From positions 70,085,754 through 70,149,753 of the forward strand of contig OY978525.1 of the NCBI GenBank assembly GCA_963854835.1: a DNA stretch of 64,000 bases, given 5' to 3'. Shown piece by piece: positions 53,590 to 64,000 of this stretch. The notes beneath the pieces were generated by a model. It was given only the letters and a program-made list of their open reading frames with translations. It was not told the DNA's origin and made no database searches. Made by a program: the position numbers and the translations under genes. The first letter of the stretch is position 1. Every line of letters starts with the position of its first letter. Source of the DNA: Megamerina dolium (taxonomy: Eukaryota; Arthropoda; Insecta; Diptera; Megamerinidae).

Positions 53590-55500
53590 ACCAGTTGTTT
53601 GTCCAGGAACTTTGGCAATTAAAAATAAGTTGGAATGACGCCTTACCAGCTGAATTGCATACAATTTGGGTAAAGTTCCGCAGCAATTTAAGTGAACTGG
53701 ATGATTTAAAATTTTCGCGTCACATCTTTAATGGAGACATCCCAAAGACAATTCAACTTCACGCATTCTCTGATGCTTCAGAAAAGGCATATGGTGCTTC
53801 GGTCTACATCAGATCAGTATTGAAGGACGGGCGAGTAATTATAAGGTTGTTGTGTGCAAAGTCACGCGTGGCACCGTTAAAGCGACAAACCCTTCTTCGT
53901 CTTGAACTCTGTGCCTTGGTAATAGGTACTCAACTGACCGCGAGGGTCAAAACAGACCTACGTACTTCTGGACTGATTCACAGATCGTGTTGGGGTGGAT
54001 AAATTCACCTTCATCATCGCACATAACGTTTGTAGCAAAACGCGTATCTGTCATTCAGGATAATTCCATTGCTGAACAATGGTGTCATGTAAGCTCACAA
54101 CACAATTCCGCTGATGTATTATCACGGGGTTTTTCACCAAAGAGGCTAGCAACCTGTAACATATGGTTTTATTGGCCACTATTTCTGCATGGTCAATAAG
54201 ACTCTCCATAGCCTTACTCAAAGGCATTATCAGTATGCAAGGACAATTTCCCCATGGAACAAAAGGCGATATCAACTCATTTAACAATTACTGACCATGA
54301 TATAGGAAGCATAATTTACAACATTCGACATAATGGCTGATTCAAAACATTGCAACGAGTCACAGGCTACATACTCAACAATGTCAGAAAGCATTCAATA
54401 CAATCAGAGATTAGAATTTTCTAATTCTCTTCTCTTATAGTAATTGTTCGGACAATGCAGCAGTTAGTCTTTGAGGAAGATCTCAAACACCTCTAGAAAT
54501 ACAATTACGTTAGTGAAAACAGTATTGTTGGCAATATTTCCTCATTTTTGGACTCAAATGGCTTATACAAAACAGAGATTTTGGCCAATAAAAGGAAAAT
54601 CCATGGCACGCTCAATTGTTCAAAGTTGTGAAAGATATAACAAGGCCAAACCAAAACTATTTGGTCAAATTATTGGTAACCTGCCTACCAAAACAACCAC
54701 ACAAAAGCAGTTCATTTGGAGTTAGTCAGCGACCTGACGACGGATGTGTTTCTTGGTGCATTAAAACGTTTTATAGGCCGAAGAGGTCACTTTCAAAATT
54801 TGTACTGTGACAACGCGACAAAATTTATTGGTGCCAAAAATCAATTGACAGAGCTTAATGAAACAATTCACTCCATCAAATCAATAGAATCAATTGTAAA
54901 GGAGTGCAGCGGTAGAGTCTGTTTTACTTCATACCACCGAGAGCGCCACACTTTGGTGGCCTTTGAATAGCTGTGGTTAAATCTGCGAAGTATCTTCTAG
55001 TCAGGAGCATAGCAACCGCATCTTTGACATACGATGAACTGTACACTGTGGTGATGGAAATTGAGGTCATTCTTAATTCGAGACCAATTTGCCCACTCTC
55101 GGAAGACACAAATGACTTAGATGCCCTAACTCGTGGCCACTTCCTTATAGGGGAACTATTAAACGCACAGGTCAATTCAACGGCCACATCAACAAACTCT
55201 AACCTCTTGTCCAGATGGAAGTTGGACAGTCATCTTAAAGGGGAATTCTGGAAGTGATGGTCTCGGGATTATTTGTGTGTGCTTCAATCGAGAAATAAAT
55301 GGAAAAATAAACAGTTGGTTACATGGTGATCATCAGAGAGGAAAATACCGCTATAGTCAAGTGGCCGTTAGGACGAATTTCAAATGTCTTTAAAAGAGAT
55401 GATGGAATAGCACGTGTAGTTGACCTAAAACATCAAATGGTAATTGCAGGAGGCCAATTCATAGATTAGCACTACTGCCAATCAAAACAGAAGATGAGAA
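53590..55500 (+). pseudogene. BEL/Pao pol: RNase H and integrase, decayed
   Basis: RNase H region: LHAFSDASEKAYGASVYIR and LLCAKSRVAPLKRQTLLRLELCAL (53595-54000), then AEQWCHVSSQHNSADVLSRG. Integrase: HLELVSDLTTDVFLGALKRF and YCDNATKFIGAKNQL (54716-54860, catalytic region), and LNSRPICPLSEDTNDLDAL with HFLIGE (55070-55150). Frames change near 53990, 54480-54720 and 54960. The wording is standard BEL/Pao. It would integrate cDNA; this copy is inactive. Confidence 0.85.
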
Positions 55501-55530
55501 CGTCGAGAATGAAAAACAGCCTCAGATTTC

Positions 55531-57289
55531 ACACTCACTGGGGCTCCCGCTTAATAACTCCAAAAGGCAGAAGACTATGTTCAATTATCACTAACAACGG
55601 CTACGATGTTATTTCAAATGGTCAACCGACATATTGGCCGACGGAAAAGAGGAAAATACCCGATCTCATAGACTTTGGAGTCGCCAAAGGTTTGCAGATG
55701 GAAGATATCTCCACAGAGTGTAATTATGATCTATCATCTGACCACTCACCCACGGTAATATCTATAAAATCACCAAGCCCCCAAGGCAATTGCGTTAGAA
55801 AGAAAATAGACTGGTTGAAATTTAAGAAATATATAAATTCCCATCTTCCTCTAAGTACTGTATTAAGAAATGGACACGATGTAGACTCAGCACTCGAAAA
55901 ATTCAACCAGCTGCTCTCATTAGCTCTCAGCTCAGCCACCTGCATAAAGGTATGCAAGCAAGCAAACTATAGCCCATACACACCAGCCGACATTGAATTG
56001 CTAGTAAGACAGAAAAGAAGACTCCGAAGGTAATGGCAAGAATTCAGATCACCGAATATGAAAACACAGCTACAGCACTGCACTCGAAAGTTAAAGCAAG
56101 CCTTAAAAAATAAAAACAACAAAGAGCTAGAAGAGCACATAGCGAAATTAACACCTGGTGAAGCGTCAGACTACTCTTTGTGGAAATCAGCAAAAAACTA
56201 CAAAAGTTGCATCGTACAGACCTATCAGCCTCCTGCCTCTACTCTCTAAAGTATTCGAAAAGCAACTTGTCATGAATATAACTCCATTTATTAATCTCAA
56301 CCAACTGATTCCTCAACATCAGTTTGGATTTAGAAAACAGCACGGCACAATAGAACAAGTCCACCGCATTGTAACTCTGATAAGGAACACTTTTGAAGAA
56401 AAAAAGTATTGCTCAGCTGTCTTTCTTGATATCACTCAAGCTTTCGATAAAGTATGGCACGATGGCCTTATTTACAAACTCAAATTATTACTGCCTGCAA
56501 ATGTCTCCTCATTGCTTAGTAGCTACCTCACGAAAAGACAATTTCTCGTACATCACAAGGATTACACAACAAATCCATTGGATATTCACGCTGGCGTTCC
56601 TCAAGGAAGCGTTTTGGGCCTCTTACTGTATCTCTTATACACTTCAGATATGCCCAACAATAACTATACATTCATATCGACCTTTGCTGATGATACGGCA
56701 ATATTGTGCTCTCGCTCTAACCCCATAGAAGCTACTAAACTCCTGCAGACTCATATCGATTCTCTCGAAATCTAAGGCTAGATACATGTCCCCCACTTAA
56801 AATTAATGGCCATTTAGTTCCACAATGTTCCTCAACAAAGTACTTGGGTATTCACCTCGACAGAAGACTGACATGGAAAAATCACATAGAGGCAAAGAAA
56901 ACTCAGATCAAGCTTAAAATTAATCAGTTATGGTGGCTGTTACACAAAAGATCAAAGTTGAATCTCGAATACAAAGTACTATTATATAAAGCAATCCTGA
57001 AGCCAATCTGGACTTATGGTATTCAGTTTTGGGGCACCGCATCTCCCTCGAAAAATTGTAGCGAATACAATCCAAGTGTCTGCGAATTATTGTAAACGCG
57101 CCTTGGTATATGAGGAACGTTAACATCCATCGAGATTTAAATGTACCCACAATTTCTGAGGAAGTTGCAATGTCCTGCAGAAGCTACATTCCAAAATTAC
57201 ACAATCATCCGAATCCCCTTGCTAGGCAATTGTTGCTGAGCACGGGGCATCGTCGATTAAAAAGAAAATACACACTGAATATGCTGTGA
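55531..57289 (+). pseudogene. Jockey ORF2, 5'-truncated, two internal deletions
   Basis: THWGSRLITPKGRR opens the endonuclease end. A TAA at 56031-56033 replaces Gln. About 400 bases are missing at 56200 (joining SAKN to YKS in a new frame), removing the front of the RT domain. 56158-56775 keeps FLDITQAFDKVWHDGL, GVPQGSVLG and FADDTAILC. A second loss of about 60 bases occurs at 56775. Both junctions have short microhomology. The C-terminus continues with frame breaks to about 57289. Inactive. Confidence 0.9.
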
Positions 57290-57430
57290 AATTGCTATAC
57301 CTCGCGACTCACCAAATTGTGATGGAACGTAGGGAATATCACATAATTTTTGTTAGTTTGTAAGATTTGATTACTTATTGTTAGTTTCTAAGTATTTTAG
57401 AAAGATCCAATAAAACAAAGTAAAAAAAAA
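55531..57430 (+). mobile_element. Jockey-type copy 3, 5'-truncated, inside BEL/Pao
   Basis: Flanked by a 7-bp duplication AGATTTC (55524-55530, 57430-57436), with an A tail at 57422-57430. Compared with the intact copy it begins at ACACTCACTGGGG in the endonuclease. Confidence 0.93.
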
Positions 57431-57559
57431 GATTTCTCTCGTTGTCAGCATTCCTTTAAACAATATCAAAAATGTCGAAACATTACGCAAGAAACACGAT
57501 CTTGACCTCTAAAAGGATAAACTGATTCACCGATCAGATATAATATTCCAACAAAGACA

Positions 57560-58520
57560 AAACGTACATGCATCAAGGAATTGTGACGCTATTGGTTATA
57601 CTGATGATCCTGCTAATCATAATGAGCTCTCCACTGCAAAGCAAGCGTTTTGGATCACAACTTTTCATTCAATTTGAAGGCATCGACTTACTGGAATTTA
57701 GTCATATACTACGATTTGCAACCTCATTGAGCTGAGGCGGCGCCATTGCTCAACGGAACAACCACTCTGCATCGGCTATGTCAAGAAATGAAACAAAATG
57801 GCACCTGTGGTCAACTAACTAACAATTTGGGACTACTACATAAAGAGGTGCGTTTGGGTGACAAGCTATTTACAGGCAGTGGTGTCAGAAGGGGGCAATG
57901 AATTTCGTTGGCGACATTATACATTCGCTATTTGGAGTGCTTCATTCTGAGTACTACAAGAAGATGTCAAAATCGATAGCAAGTCTTAAGGAAAATTAAT
58001 GCAACTTATTGCATCTACTCAGAAACATATATCAATGATTCTACAATAAACATCATCAATCAGGACCAAATAATGGCTAAGGCAAGTTTTGACCAAATCA
58101 ACAACCAAATCACTTAAATTTGGAACCAAATAAACCATGAATATCATCAATTAGAGCTACTACATATGTTATATGCATTGTCCATGCAACTGACTCTAAT
58201 GATAACTGAACTTCAAAGGACACAGACAGTCTTACTGGATGTGCTGACAGACACTCACCATGGCAAACTCCATCCATGCTGCTAAACCCTGATTAGCTAC
58301 AGACAGAAATTGAAAGAACTAGACTGCATCTGCCAACATCGTTGGAACTTCCTGTAACCTAAGAAAATCTATTGCAGTTATATAAACTAATGACGGTAAA
58401 GAGTGGAACCATCCAGGATTACATTGCATTTAAAATAACATTACCCCTTGTGGAACATAATCATGTTATGCATGTTCCTTGTGGAACATGCATTAGCCAA
58501 AATTAAACTAGTTCAGCTGA
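57560..58520 (+). pseudogene. Insect env-like (F-type) glycoprotein remnant
   Basis: Broken frames after the Jockey copy resemble the env of insect LTR elements related to baculovirus F proteins. There is a hydrophobic leader-like segment near 57570-57620, a basic cleavage-like site near 57880 followed in a shifted frame by a hydrophobic FVGDIIHSLFGVL segment, and, near 58330-58460, a segment typical of the later ectodomain. At least four stops or frame changes occur and the membrane anchor region is not recognisable, so no functional protein is possible. Assignment is by motif wording only. Confidence 0.55.
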
Positions 58521-58739
58521 ATGAGATTACAGCTCCAAACTACCATCATCATGCAGTCAACTACGCCGCTATCATAAATATTATTGATTATTGGTCTAGT
58601 TTGGAAAAAAAGCAGCATCAACCCACCAAGTGCGATCGTACCAGCAAGTTCAGCAAGGATGACTCCTCAATCACGCTCATGACAACAAGGAGCTGAGAAT
58701 TTAGTTTAGATTAAGCCTAGTTGAACAAATTGTTCAACG

Positions 58740-59814
58740 CTGGGCAGAATGTTTAAGTATTAACCACTTAAACCTAATTTGCATGCATATTCATTTGATT
58801 ATTGTATTATTAATTGTAACCTTGACAGCATATGACCAGTAATAAACTACACATACATTTCATAAACATAACGTACCGACGCGCGAGAATCATGCTGACC
58901 TTGTATCTCGAGGATTTTTAGTGCAGAGCCTAAGTCATCTTGTTGGTTTTCCGGTCCGTCTTTTCTGCTGCAGAATCAGACTAAATGCCCACCCAACAAG
59001 TATCCATCTCATCTCGACGTGAACGTTATCAATGCGGAAAGACGCAAGAAAAATCAAGCTCTTAAACGTATTTTGAATGCAGCGTCATCATTAGATGACC
59101 GCTGATAAACTAAAACGAAAGAGTTGCTGTTATTACGTATAGTGGCCAATATGCATTGCCTAAATATACTAAATATGATTATATAATATATTTTTATATA
59201 TTTAATTGTAATTTAATTTATATGCTAATTTCCAATAAATAGAGAAATCGACTAAGTTTTTCATTTTGTTCTTTACATAAGTAATCCAGGTTCAAGTGCC
59301 TGTGTTTACTTTCTGCGATAATAAGTTACGAAGTCTAGAGTACTCCGAGCGAAACGCTTGTGTTTGCATCGCTAGACGTAACAACTGGTTTGGGCTGTGC
59401 CGGCGAAGTGGTCATTCTTGATCTGTGACCAGAGCGTGTCGCGGATCTCCAAGAAGATGGTAAGTGAACTGGCGAAAATGGGCTATAAATACAACTAGGT
59501 TGGAAAACTTTTTGCAAAGGTAACTATAAGAAAATATTAGAAAGCATTATTGAACACAACTAAAAAGTAATTTGTTTATAGAAAAGAGAAAGCGGGAATG
59601 GAAGCGTCTGGTGGAACACCTTCAACCTTTCTAGGGAAGGCTCCACCAGATAATTGGTGACGATGTAAGCTTGTATTTGTCGAGAGGAGATATTTGTTTT
59701 GCTGCAGAGTGACGCTTCTATAAGTGAAAAAATTGGATTTAAAAGGAAAATCGACATCAGTTTTTTTCGAACATAGACCTAGCAGACTCTCCCATTCAGA
59801 GAATATTCATTTTT
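58740..59814. other. Unassigned stretch, possible BEL LTR and other remnants
   Basis: No supported gene. The first 300 bases could be a BEL 3' LTR. 59330-59480 is GC-richer but shows no recognisable product. Confidence 0.4.
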
Positions 59815-60025
59815 ATATGTATTACTCCACACGCGTTCTATCTGTGATCTCATCACCTATTGTTACTGTTTTACTCCCGGGCCATTTTTGGCAAAATCAG
59901 CGTTGACTTTTCACTTACCTTTTCAACTTAAAATTGTAGTAGTAGAAATGTATGAAAAAGTAAGTAAGTAAGTATTTGTAATATAAATATTAATATATAT
60001 GCAATAAATGACAATCAATTTTACG
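59815..60025 (-). repeat. Family R copy 4, first half (minus), split by Jockey
   Basis: The inverse of 14490-14640 (CTTTTCAACTTAAAATTG.AGTAGTAG, ATCACCTATTGTTACTG, ACGCGTTCTATC). Continues after the Jockey insertion at 62876. Confidence 0.8.
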
Positions 60026-62835
60026 ATGTTACTCCAAACATTGCTATCCAGACCATGAGTTGTCTCAAGATATGCCACTGGAACGCCAACGGCTTAAGCC
60101 AGCACCGTTTGGAGCTAATTCAATTCCTTGAATCCAGCCAAATCGACATAATGATGATATCTGAGACCCATTTCACTGACAAAAATTGCTACCAAATACC
60201 ATATTACAAACTGTACACCACAAATCATCCGCATGGTAAGGCACGCGGAGGAACTGCCATATTGATAAAAAGCAGAATAAAACATCATGTTCTCGAAGAT
60301 TTTAGTAGCGTCTACTTGCAAGCAACATCTATATGTCTGGAAGAATACATCTCTAAGCTAGTAATATCTGCGATATACTGTCCCCCAAGATACAGTATTA
60401 CCGAACAGCAATATAAAGAATTTTTCTCAACTCTTGGTAGCAAATTCTTGGTTGCTGGCGATTTCAACGCCAAACACACTCACTGGGGCTCCCGATTAAT
60501 AACTCCAAAAGGCAAAAGACTATGTTCAATCATCACTAACCACGGCTACGATGTTATTTCAAATGGTCAACCGACATATTGGCCGACGGACAAGAGGAAA
60601 ATACCCGATCTCATAGACTTTGGAGTCGCCAAAGGTTTGCAGATGGAAAATATCTCCACAGAGTGTAATTATGATCTATCATCTGACCACTCACCCACGG
60701 TAATATCTATAAAATCACCAAGCCCCCAAAGCAATTGCGTTAGAAAGAAAATAGACTGGTTAAAATTCAAGAAATATATAAATTCCCATCTTCCTCTGAG
60801 TACTGTATTAAGAAATGGACACGATGTAGACTCAGCACTCGAAAAATTCAACCAGCTGCTCTCATTAGCTCTCAGCTCAGCCACCTGCACAAAGGTATGC
60901 AAGCAATCAAACTATAGCCCATACACACCAGCCGATATTGAATTGCTAGTAAGACAAAAAAGAAGACTCCGAAGACAATGGCAAGAATTCAGATCACCGA
61001 ATCTGAAAACACAGCTACAGCACTGCACTCGAAAGTTAAAGCAAGCCTTAAAAAATAAAAACAACAAAGAGTTAGAAGAGTACATAGCGAAATTAACACC
61101 TGGTGAAGCGTCAGACTACTCTTTGTGGAAATCAGCAAAAAAATCAAATCGGCCAATTCTCACTGATTCCCCCATCCGTTTGAGTGACGGTAATTGGGCT
61201 AGAAGCAACTGTGAGAAGGGTTTGGCTTTTGCAAACCACCTAAAAAGTGTGTTTACACCCAATCCACCCTCTTCACAGTCCTCATTACCAATATTAACTT
61301 CTCAACCTTGCTCAATAACGCTCAAAATTAAAAAAAAGGACATATTCAAAGCAATTTATAAAGATTTAAACCCAAATAAATCACCTGGTCCAGATAAAAT
61401 TACCGGTAAAATGATAAAAGAGCTACCTCCGGCTTCAGTAATTCATCTGATGCACATTTTCAATGCTATCCTTCGTATTAAACACTATCCCAAATGCTGG
61501 AAAACTTCAAAAATTATTATGATAGCAAAACCAGGAAAAGACCCTACAAAAGTTGCATCGTACAGACCTATCAGCCTCCTGCCTCTACTTTCTAAAGTAT
61601 TCGAAAAGCTACTTGTCATGAATATAACTCCATTTATTAATCTCAACCAACTGATTCCTCAACATCAGTTTGGATTTAGAAAACAGCACGGCACAATAGA
61701 ACAAGTCCACCGCATTGTAACTCTGATAAGGAACACTTTTGAAGAAAAAAAGTATTGCTCAGCTGTCTTTCTTGATATCACTCAAGCTTTCGATAAAGTA
61801 TGGCACGATGGCCTTATTTACAAACTCAAACTATTACTGCCTGCAAATGTCTCCTCATTGCTTAGTAGCTACCTCACGAAAAGACAATTTCTCGTACATC
61901 ACAAGGATTACACAACAAATCCATTGGATATTCACGCTGGCGTTCCTCAAGGAAGCGTTTTGGGTCCCTTACTGTATCTCTTATACACTTCAGATATGCC
62001 CAACAATAACTATACATTCATATCGACCTTTGCTGATGATACGGCAATATTGTGCTCTCGCTCTAACCCCATAGAAGCTACTAAACTCCTGCAGACTCAT
62101 GTCGATTCTCTCGAAATCTGGCTAGCAAAATGGCGTATAAAAGTCAATGAATCAAAGAGCGTACATGTAACCTTCACGCTAAGGCTAGATACATGTCCCC
62201 CACTTAAAATTAATGGCCAATCAGTTCCACAATGTTCCTCAACAAAGTACTTGGGTATTCACCTCGACAGAAGGCTGACATGGAAAAATCACATAGAGGC
62301 AACGAAAACTCAGATCAAGCTTAAAATGAATCAGTTATGGTGGCTGTTACACAAAAGATCAAAGTTGAATCTTGAATACAAAGTGCTATTATATAAAGCA
62401 ATCCTGAAACCAATCTGGACTTATGGTATTCAGTTTTGGGGCACCGCATCTCCCTCTAATATCGAAAAATTGCAGCGAATACAATCCAAGTGTCTGCGAA
62501 TTATTGTAAATGCGCCTTGGTATATGAGGAACGTTAACATCCATCGAGATTTAAATGTATCCACAATTTCTGAGGAAGTTGCAATGTCCTGCAGAAGCTA
62601 CATTCAAAAATTACACAATCATCCGAATCCCCTTGCTAGGCAATTGTTGCTGAGCAAGGGGCATCGTCGATTAAAAAGAAAAGACACACTGAATATGCTG
62701 TAAAATTGCTACATCTCGCGACTCACCAAATTGTGATGGAACGTAGGGGATATCACATAGTTTTATTTAGTTTGTAAGATTTTAATACTTATTGTTAGTT
62801 TCTTGTATAAGAAAGATTCAATAAAAAAAAATAAG

Positions 62836-62866
<31 letters not shown>
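60026..62866 (+). mobile_element. Jockey-type non-LTR retrotransposon, copy 1, intact ORF2, recent insertion
   Basis: Flanked by a 9-bp duplication AATTTTACG (60017-60025, 62867-62875), inserted in family R, ending with AATAAA (62820-62825) and a poly-A tail. The element starts only 29 bases before the ORF2 ATG, in what looks like the last codons of ORF1, so it is 5'-truncated but keeps all of ORF2. Confidence 0.95.
60055..62703 (+). CDS. Jockey ORF2: endonuclease-reverse transcriptase, intact
   Basis: 882 aa. Residues about 1-215 are an AP-type endonuclease: CHWNANGLSQHRLEL, MMISETHFTD (metal-binding E), VAGDFNAKHTHWGS (about 135) and SSDHSPTVIS (about 210). About 440-720 is RT: NKSPGPDKITGKM, SYRPISLLPLL, QFGFRKQHGTIEQV, FLDITQAFDKVW (about 572), GVPQGSVLGPLLYLL and FADDTAILC (about 658). 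The C-terminus has IWTYGIQFWGTAS and the IEKLQRIQSKCLRII region, without RNase H, as usual for Jockey. The ATG overlaps a stop of the upstream frame as ATGA, as in coupled ORF1/ORF2 translation. No stop or shift, so catalytic activity is plausible if transcribed. Confidence 0.95.
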   Translation: MSCLKICHWNANGLSQHRLELIQFLESSQIDIMMISETHFTDKNCYQIPYYKLYTTNHPHGKARGGTAILIKSRIKHHVLEDFSSVYLQATSICLEEYISKLVISAIYCPPRYSITEQQYKEFFSTLGSKFLVAGDFNAKHTHWGSRLITPKGKRLCSIITNHGYDVISNGQPTYWPTDKRKIPDLIDFGVAKGLQMENISTECNYDLSSDHSPTVISIKSPSPQSNCVRKKIDWLKFKKYINSHLPLSTVLRNGHDVDSALEKFNQLLSLALSSATCTKVCKQSNYSPYTPADIELLVRQKRRLRRQWQEFRSPNLKTQLQHCTRKLKQALKNKNNKELEEYIAKLTPGEASDYSLWKSAKKSNRPILTDSPIRLSDGNWARSNCEKGLAFANHLKSVFTPNPPSSQSSLPILTSQPCSITLKIKKKDIFKAIYKDLNPNKSPGPDKITGKMIKELPPASVIHLMHIFNAILRIKHYPKCWKTSKIIMIAKPGKDPTKVASYRPISLLPLLSKVFEKLLVMNITPFINLNQLIPQHQFGFRKQHGTIEQVHRIVTLIRNTFEEKKYCSAVFLDITQAFDKVWHDGLIYKLKLLLPANVSSLLSSYLTKRQFLVHHKDYTTNPLDIHAGVPQGSVLGPLLYLLYTSDMPNNNYTFISTFADDTAILCSRSNPIEATKLLQTHVDSLEIWLAKWRIKVNESKSVHVTFTLRLDTCPPLKINGQSVPQCSSTKYLGIHLDRRLTWKNHIEATKTQIKLKMNQLWWLLHKRSKLNLEYKVLLYKAILKPIWTYGIQFWGTASPSNIEKLQRIQSKCLRIIVNAPWYMRNVNIHRDLNVSTISEEVAMSCRSYIQKLHNHPNPLARQLLLSKGHRRLKRKDTLNML

Positions 62867-62874
<8 letters not shown>

Positions 62875-62875
62875 G

Positions 62876-63170
62876 GAGTAATAAAATAAAATGCCAAATA
62901 AACACAAACCAGCTACAACTTTTGCTGTTTTACTATTCATTAAATTTCTCCAATTATAAAAAACTAAAAACGTTTAGTACTAATATTTTTCCACCTCTGT
63001 ATATCAAAACACACAATTAGTGGTGAATGAAAATTCATTTCACCATATATTTGACATTTTATTCAAATGATTATTTGCTTGCTTGAATTTCGGTAAGTAT
63101 GCATATTTATTTATTAAACTACCAAAAAAGTATTTTTATAATTATAGTTTTTTAAGGTCATTTATGCAAT
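62876..63170 (-). repeat. Family R copy 4, second half (minus)
   Basis: The inverse of 14255-14455 and of 16130-16240: ACCAGCTACAACTTTTGCTG, ACACACAATTAGTGGTGAATG, TTTCACCATATATTTGACATTT. Confidence 0.8.
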
Positions 63171-63230
63171 TAATGCAATATTGGTGATGTGACGGTGATT
63201 AAATTCTATTTGTATACAAATGCAAATATA

Positions 63231-64000
63231 TTACTTACTTACTTATGTGGCCATAACAACCGAATATCGATTTAGGCCGAAAATAACATGCTTCGCCAGC
63301 CATCTCTGTTCTTTGATAGCTGGCGCCAGTTAGAAATTACAAGCGCCGTCAGGTTCTCCAGTGCTTGGTCCTTCCACCGAAGGTTAGGTCTTCCTCTTCT
63401 GCGTCATCCTCCAGCGGGTTCCGAATATAACAACTTCTTAGCTGGAGCGTGTTCTTCCATTCGCTCGACATGACCTAGCCAGCGAAGCCGCTGGATTTTG
63501 ATGCGCTTTACTATGTGAATATCGGCATACAGCTCGTACAGCTCATGATTATACCTTATTCGGTACTCGGAAAACTTCAAGCATTCGCTCATCCGAGGTG
63601 GAAATTGTCCAGGCTTCAACGCCCTATATTAGGACAGGCATGATGAGGGACTTGTAGAGTGTAGTTTTCGTTCTTCGAGACAGGGCCCGACTTCTCAATT
63701 GCTTACTTAGCCCAAAGTAGCACCTGTTTGCAAGAGTGATCCCTCGCAATATCTCCAGGCTGACGTCATTACTGCTGTTAATGCTGGTTCCAAGATAGAC
63801 AAGGTCCCATACTACTTCAAAAGCGTAGTTGTCAACAGTGACGTGCTGTTCAAGACGCCGGGACTCTGTTTGTTGACACTAGATACTTCGTCTTGCCCTC
63901 GTTAACCGTAATACCCATCCGACACCACTCTCTTTCTAACTCTGAGAATACTGCACGGCATACGCCAACAGCATGACAGCTTTGTTGAAGATAGTGCCTT
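63231..64000 (-). mobile_element. RTE-like 3' end, minus strand, continues beyond window
   Basis: Begins with the complement of the (TAAG)n tail (63231-63244) and the family's 3' UTR. The protein's C-terminal region RIKIQRLRWLGHVERMEEHAPAKK (63404-63600) and the region before it, back to just after the RT active site, follow on the minus strand. Frame breaks near 63570 and beyond make it a pseudogene. The rest lies outside the window. Confidence 0.9.

Larger units (their letters stand above)
53590..58740 (+). mobile_element. BEL/Pao retrotransposon remnant with env-like region, split by Jockey copy 3
   Basis: Plus-strand RT end, RNase H and integrase (53590-55530) of BEL/Pao type, then, beyond the Jockey insertion (55531-57430), an env-like remnant. 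The Jockey target duplication AGATTTC joins the two halves, so they were contiguous. BEL elements with an env (roo-like) are known. No LTR was proved; TGTTCAACGC at about 58730 could start one. Confidence 0.75.

Noticed and set aside
59957..59973. RTE tail (TAAG)n inside family R
   Set aside because: No RTE sequence is next to it, and family R has a similar A/G-rich stretch here. Probably a local microsatellite.

Overview
The window is strongly AT-rich eukaryotic DNA that consists almost entirely of transposable elements. No host protein-coding gene, rRNA or functional tRNA gene could be supported. The element repertoire is Ty3/Gypsy, BEL/Pao with an insect-type env remnant, Jockey, RTE-like and LOA-like non-LTR elements, Tc1 and mariner transposons, and a tRNA-derived SINE. 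This fits the genome of an insect, most likely a higher (brachyceran) fly. A fruit-fly family such as Tephritidae is possible but not proven. The density and nesting suggest heterochromatin or a TE cluster.

Layout. 1-2745: minus-strand BEL/Pao remnant (RT, protease, gag). 3179-9101: Gypsy copy A (+), decayed, with ATAT target duplications. 9102-10600: a stray Gypsy RT fragment, a TTA microsatellite and a copy of the interspersed family called 'R' here. 10620-12270: Tc1-type transposon with IR/DR ends. 12467-13678: RTE 3' half with a 12-bp TSD. 13728-14165: solo Gypsy LTR with ATAC TSD. 14172-16270: family R. 16271-22202: Gypsy copy B (+), youngest, inserted into family R. 22203-22782: rest of R plus a small MITE. 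23678-29389: Gypsy copy C (-) with mismatched LTRs. 29795-30412: two SINE copies, inverted around an (AT)n tract. 30600-33925: mariner scrap and nearly full-length RTE. 34285-35180: R (-). 36249-38830: SINE and an old Jockey-like element. 40112-42730: Jockey tail, LTR-like scrap, and a SINE nested in an RTE fragment. 42760-44180: mariner (-) split by a non-LTR fragment. 44275-48634: RTE fragments and a Jockey copy. 49503-53335: mariner-type transposase, orphan tRNA-Lys PBS, LOA-like RT/RNase H and RTE. 53590-58740: BEL/Pao with env-like remnant, split by a Jockey copy. 59815-63170: family R split by a Jockey copy with an intact 882-aa ORF2. 63231-64000: RTE (-).

How the parts work. The three Gypsy copies share one architecture: tRNA-Leu type primer site, gag with an N-terminal SAP-like domain and a CCHC knuckle, then pol (protease-RT-RNase H-integrase) in the -1 frame. 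Between gag and pol all copies keep a slippery heptamer G TTA AAC directly before the gag stop, a 6-nt spacer and a strong hairpin whose loop can pair downstream. This is a textbook -1 frameshift pseudoknot and is the most interesting functional signal in the window. All three pol reading frames are broken, so none is autonomous as it stands. The Jockey copy at 60026-62866 has an unbroken ORF2 and could supply EN/RT in trans. Several insertions can be ordered in time by target-site duplications: Jockey in R, Jockey in BEL, SINE in RTE, non-LTR in mariner, Gypsy B in R.
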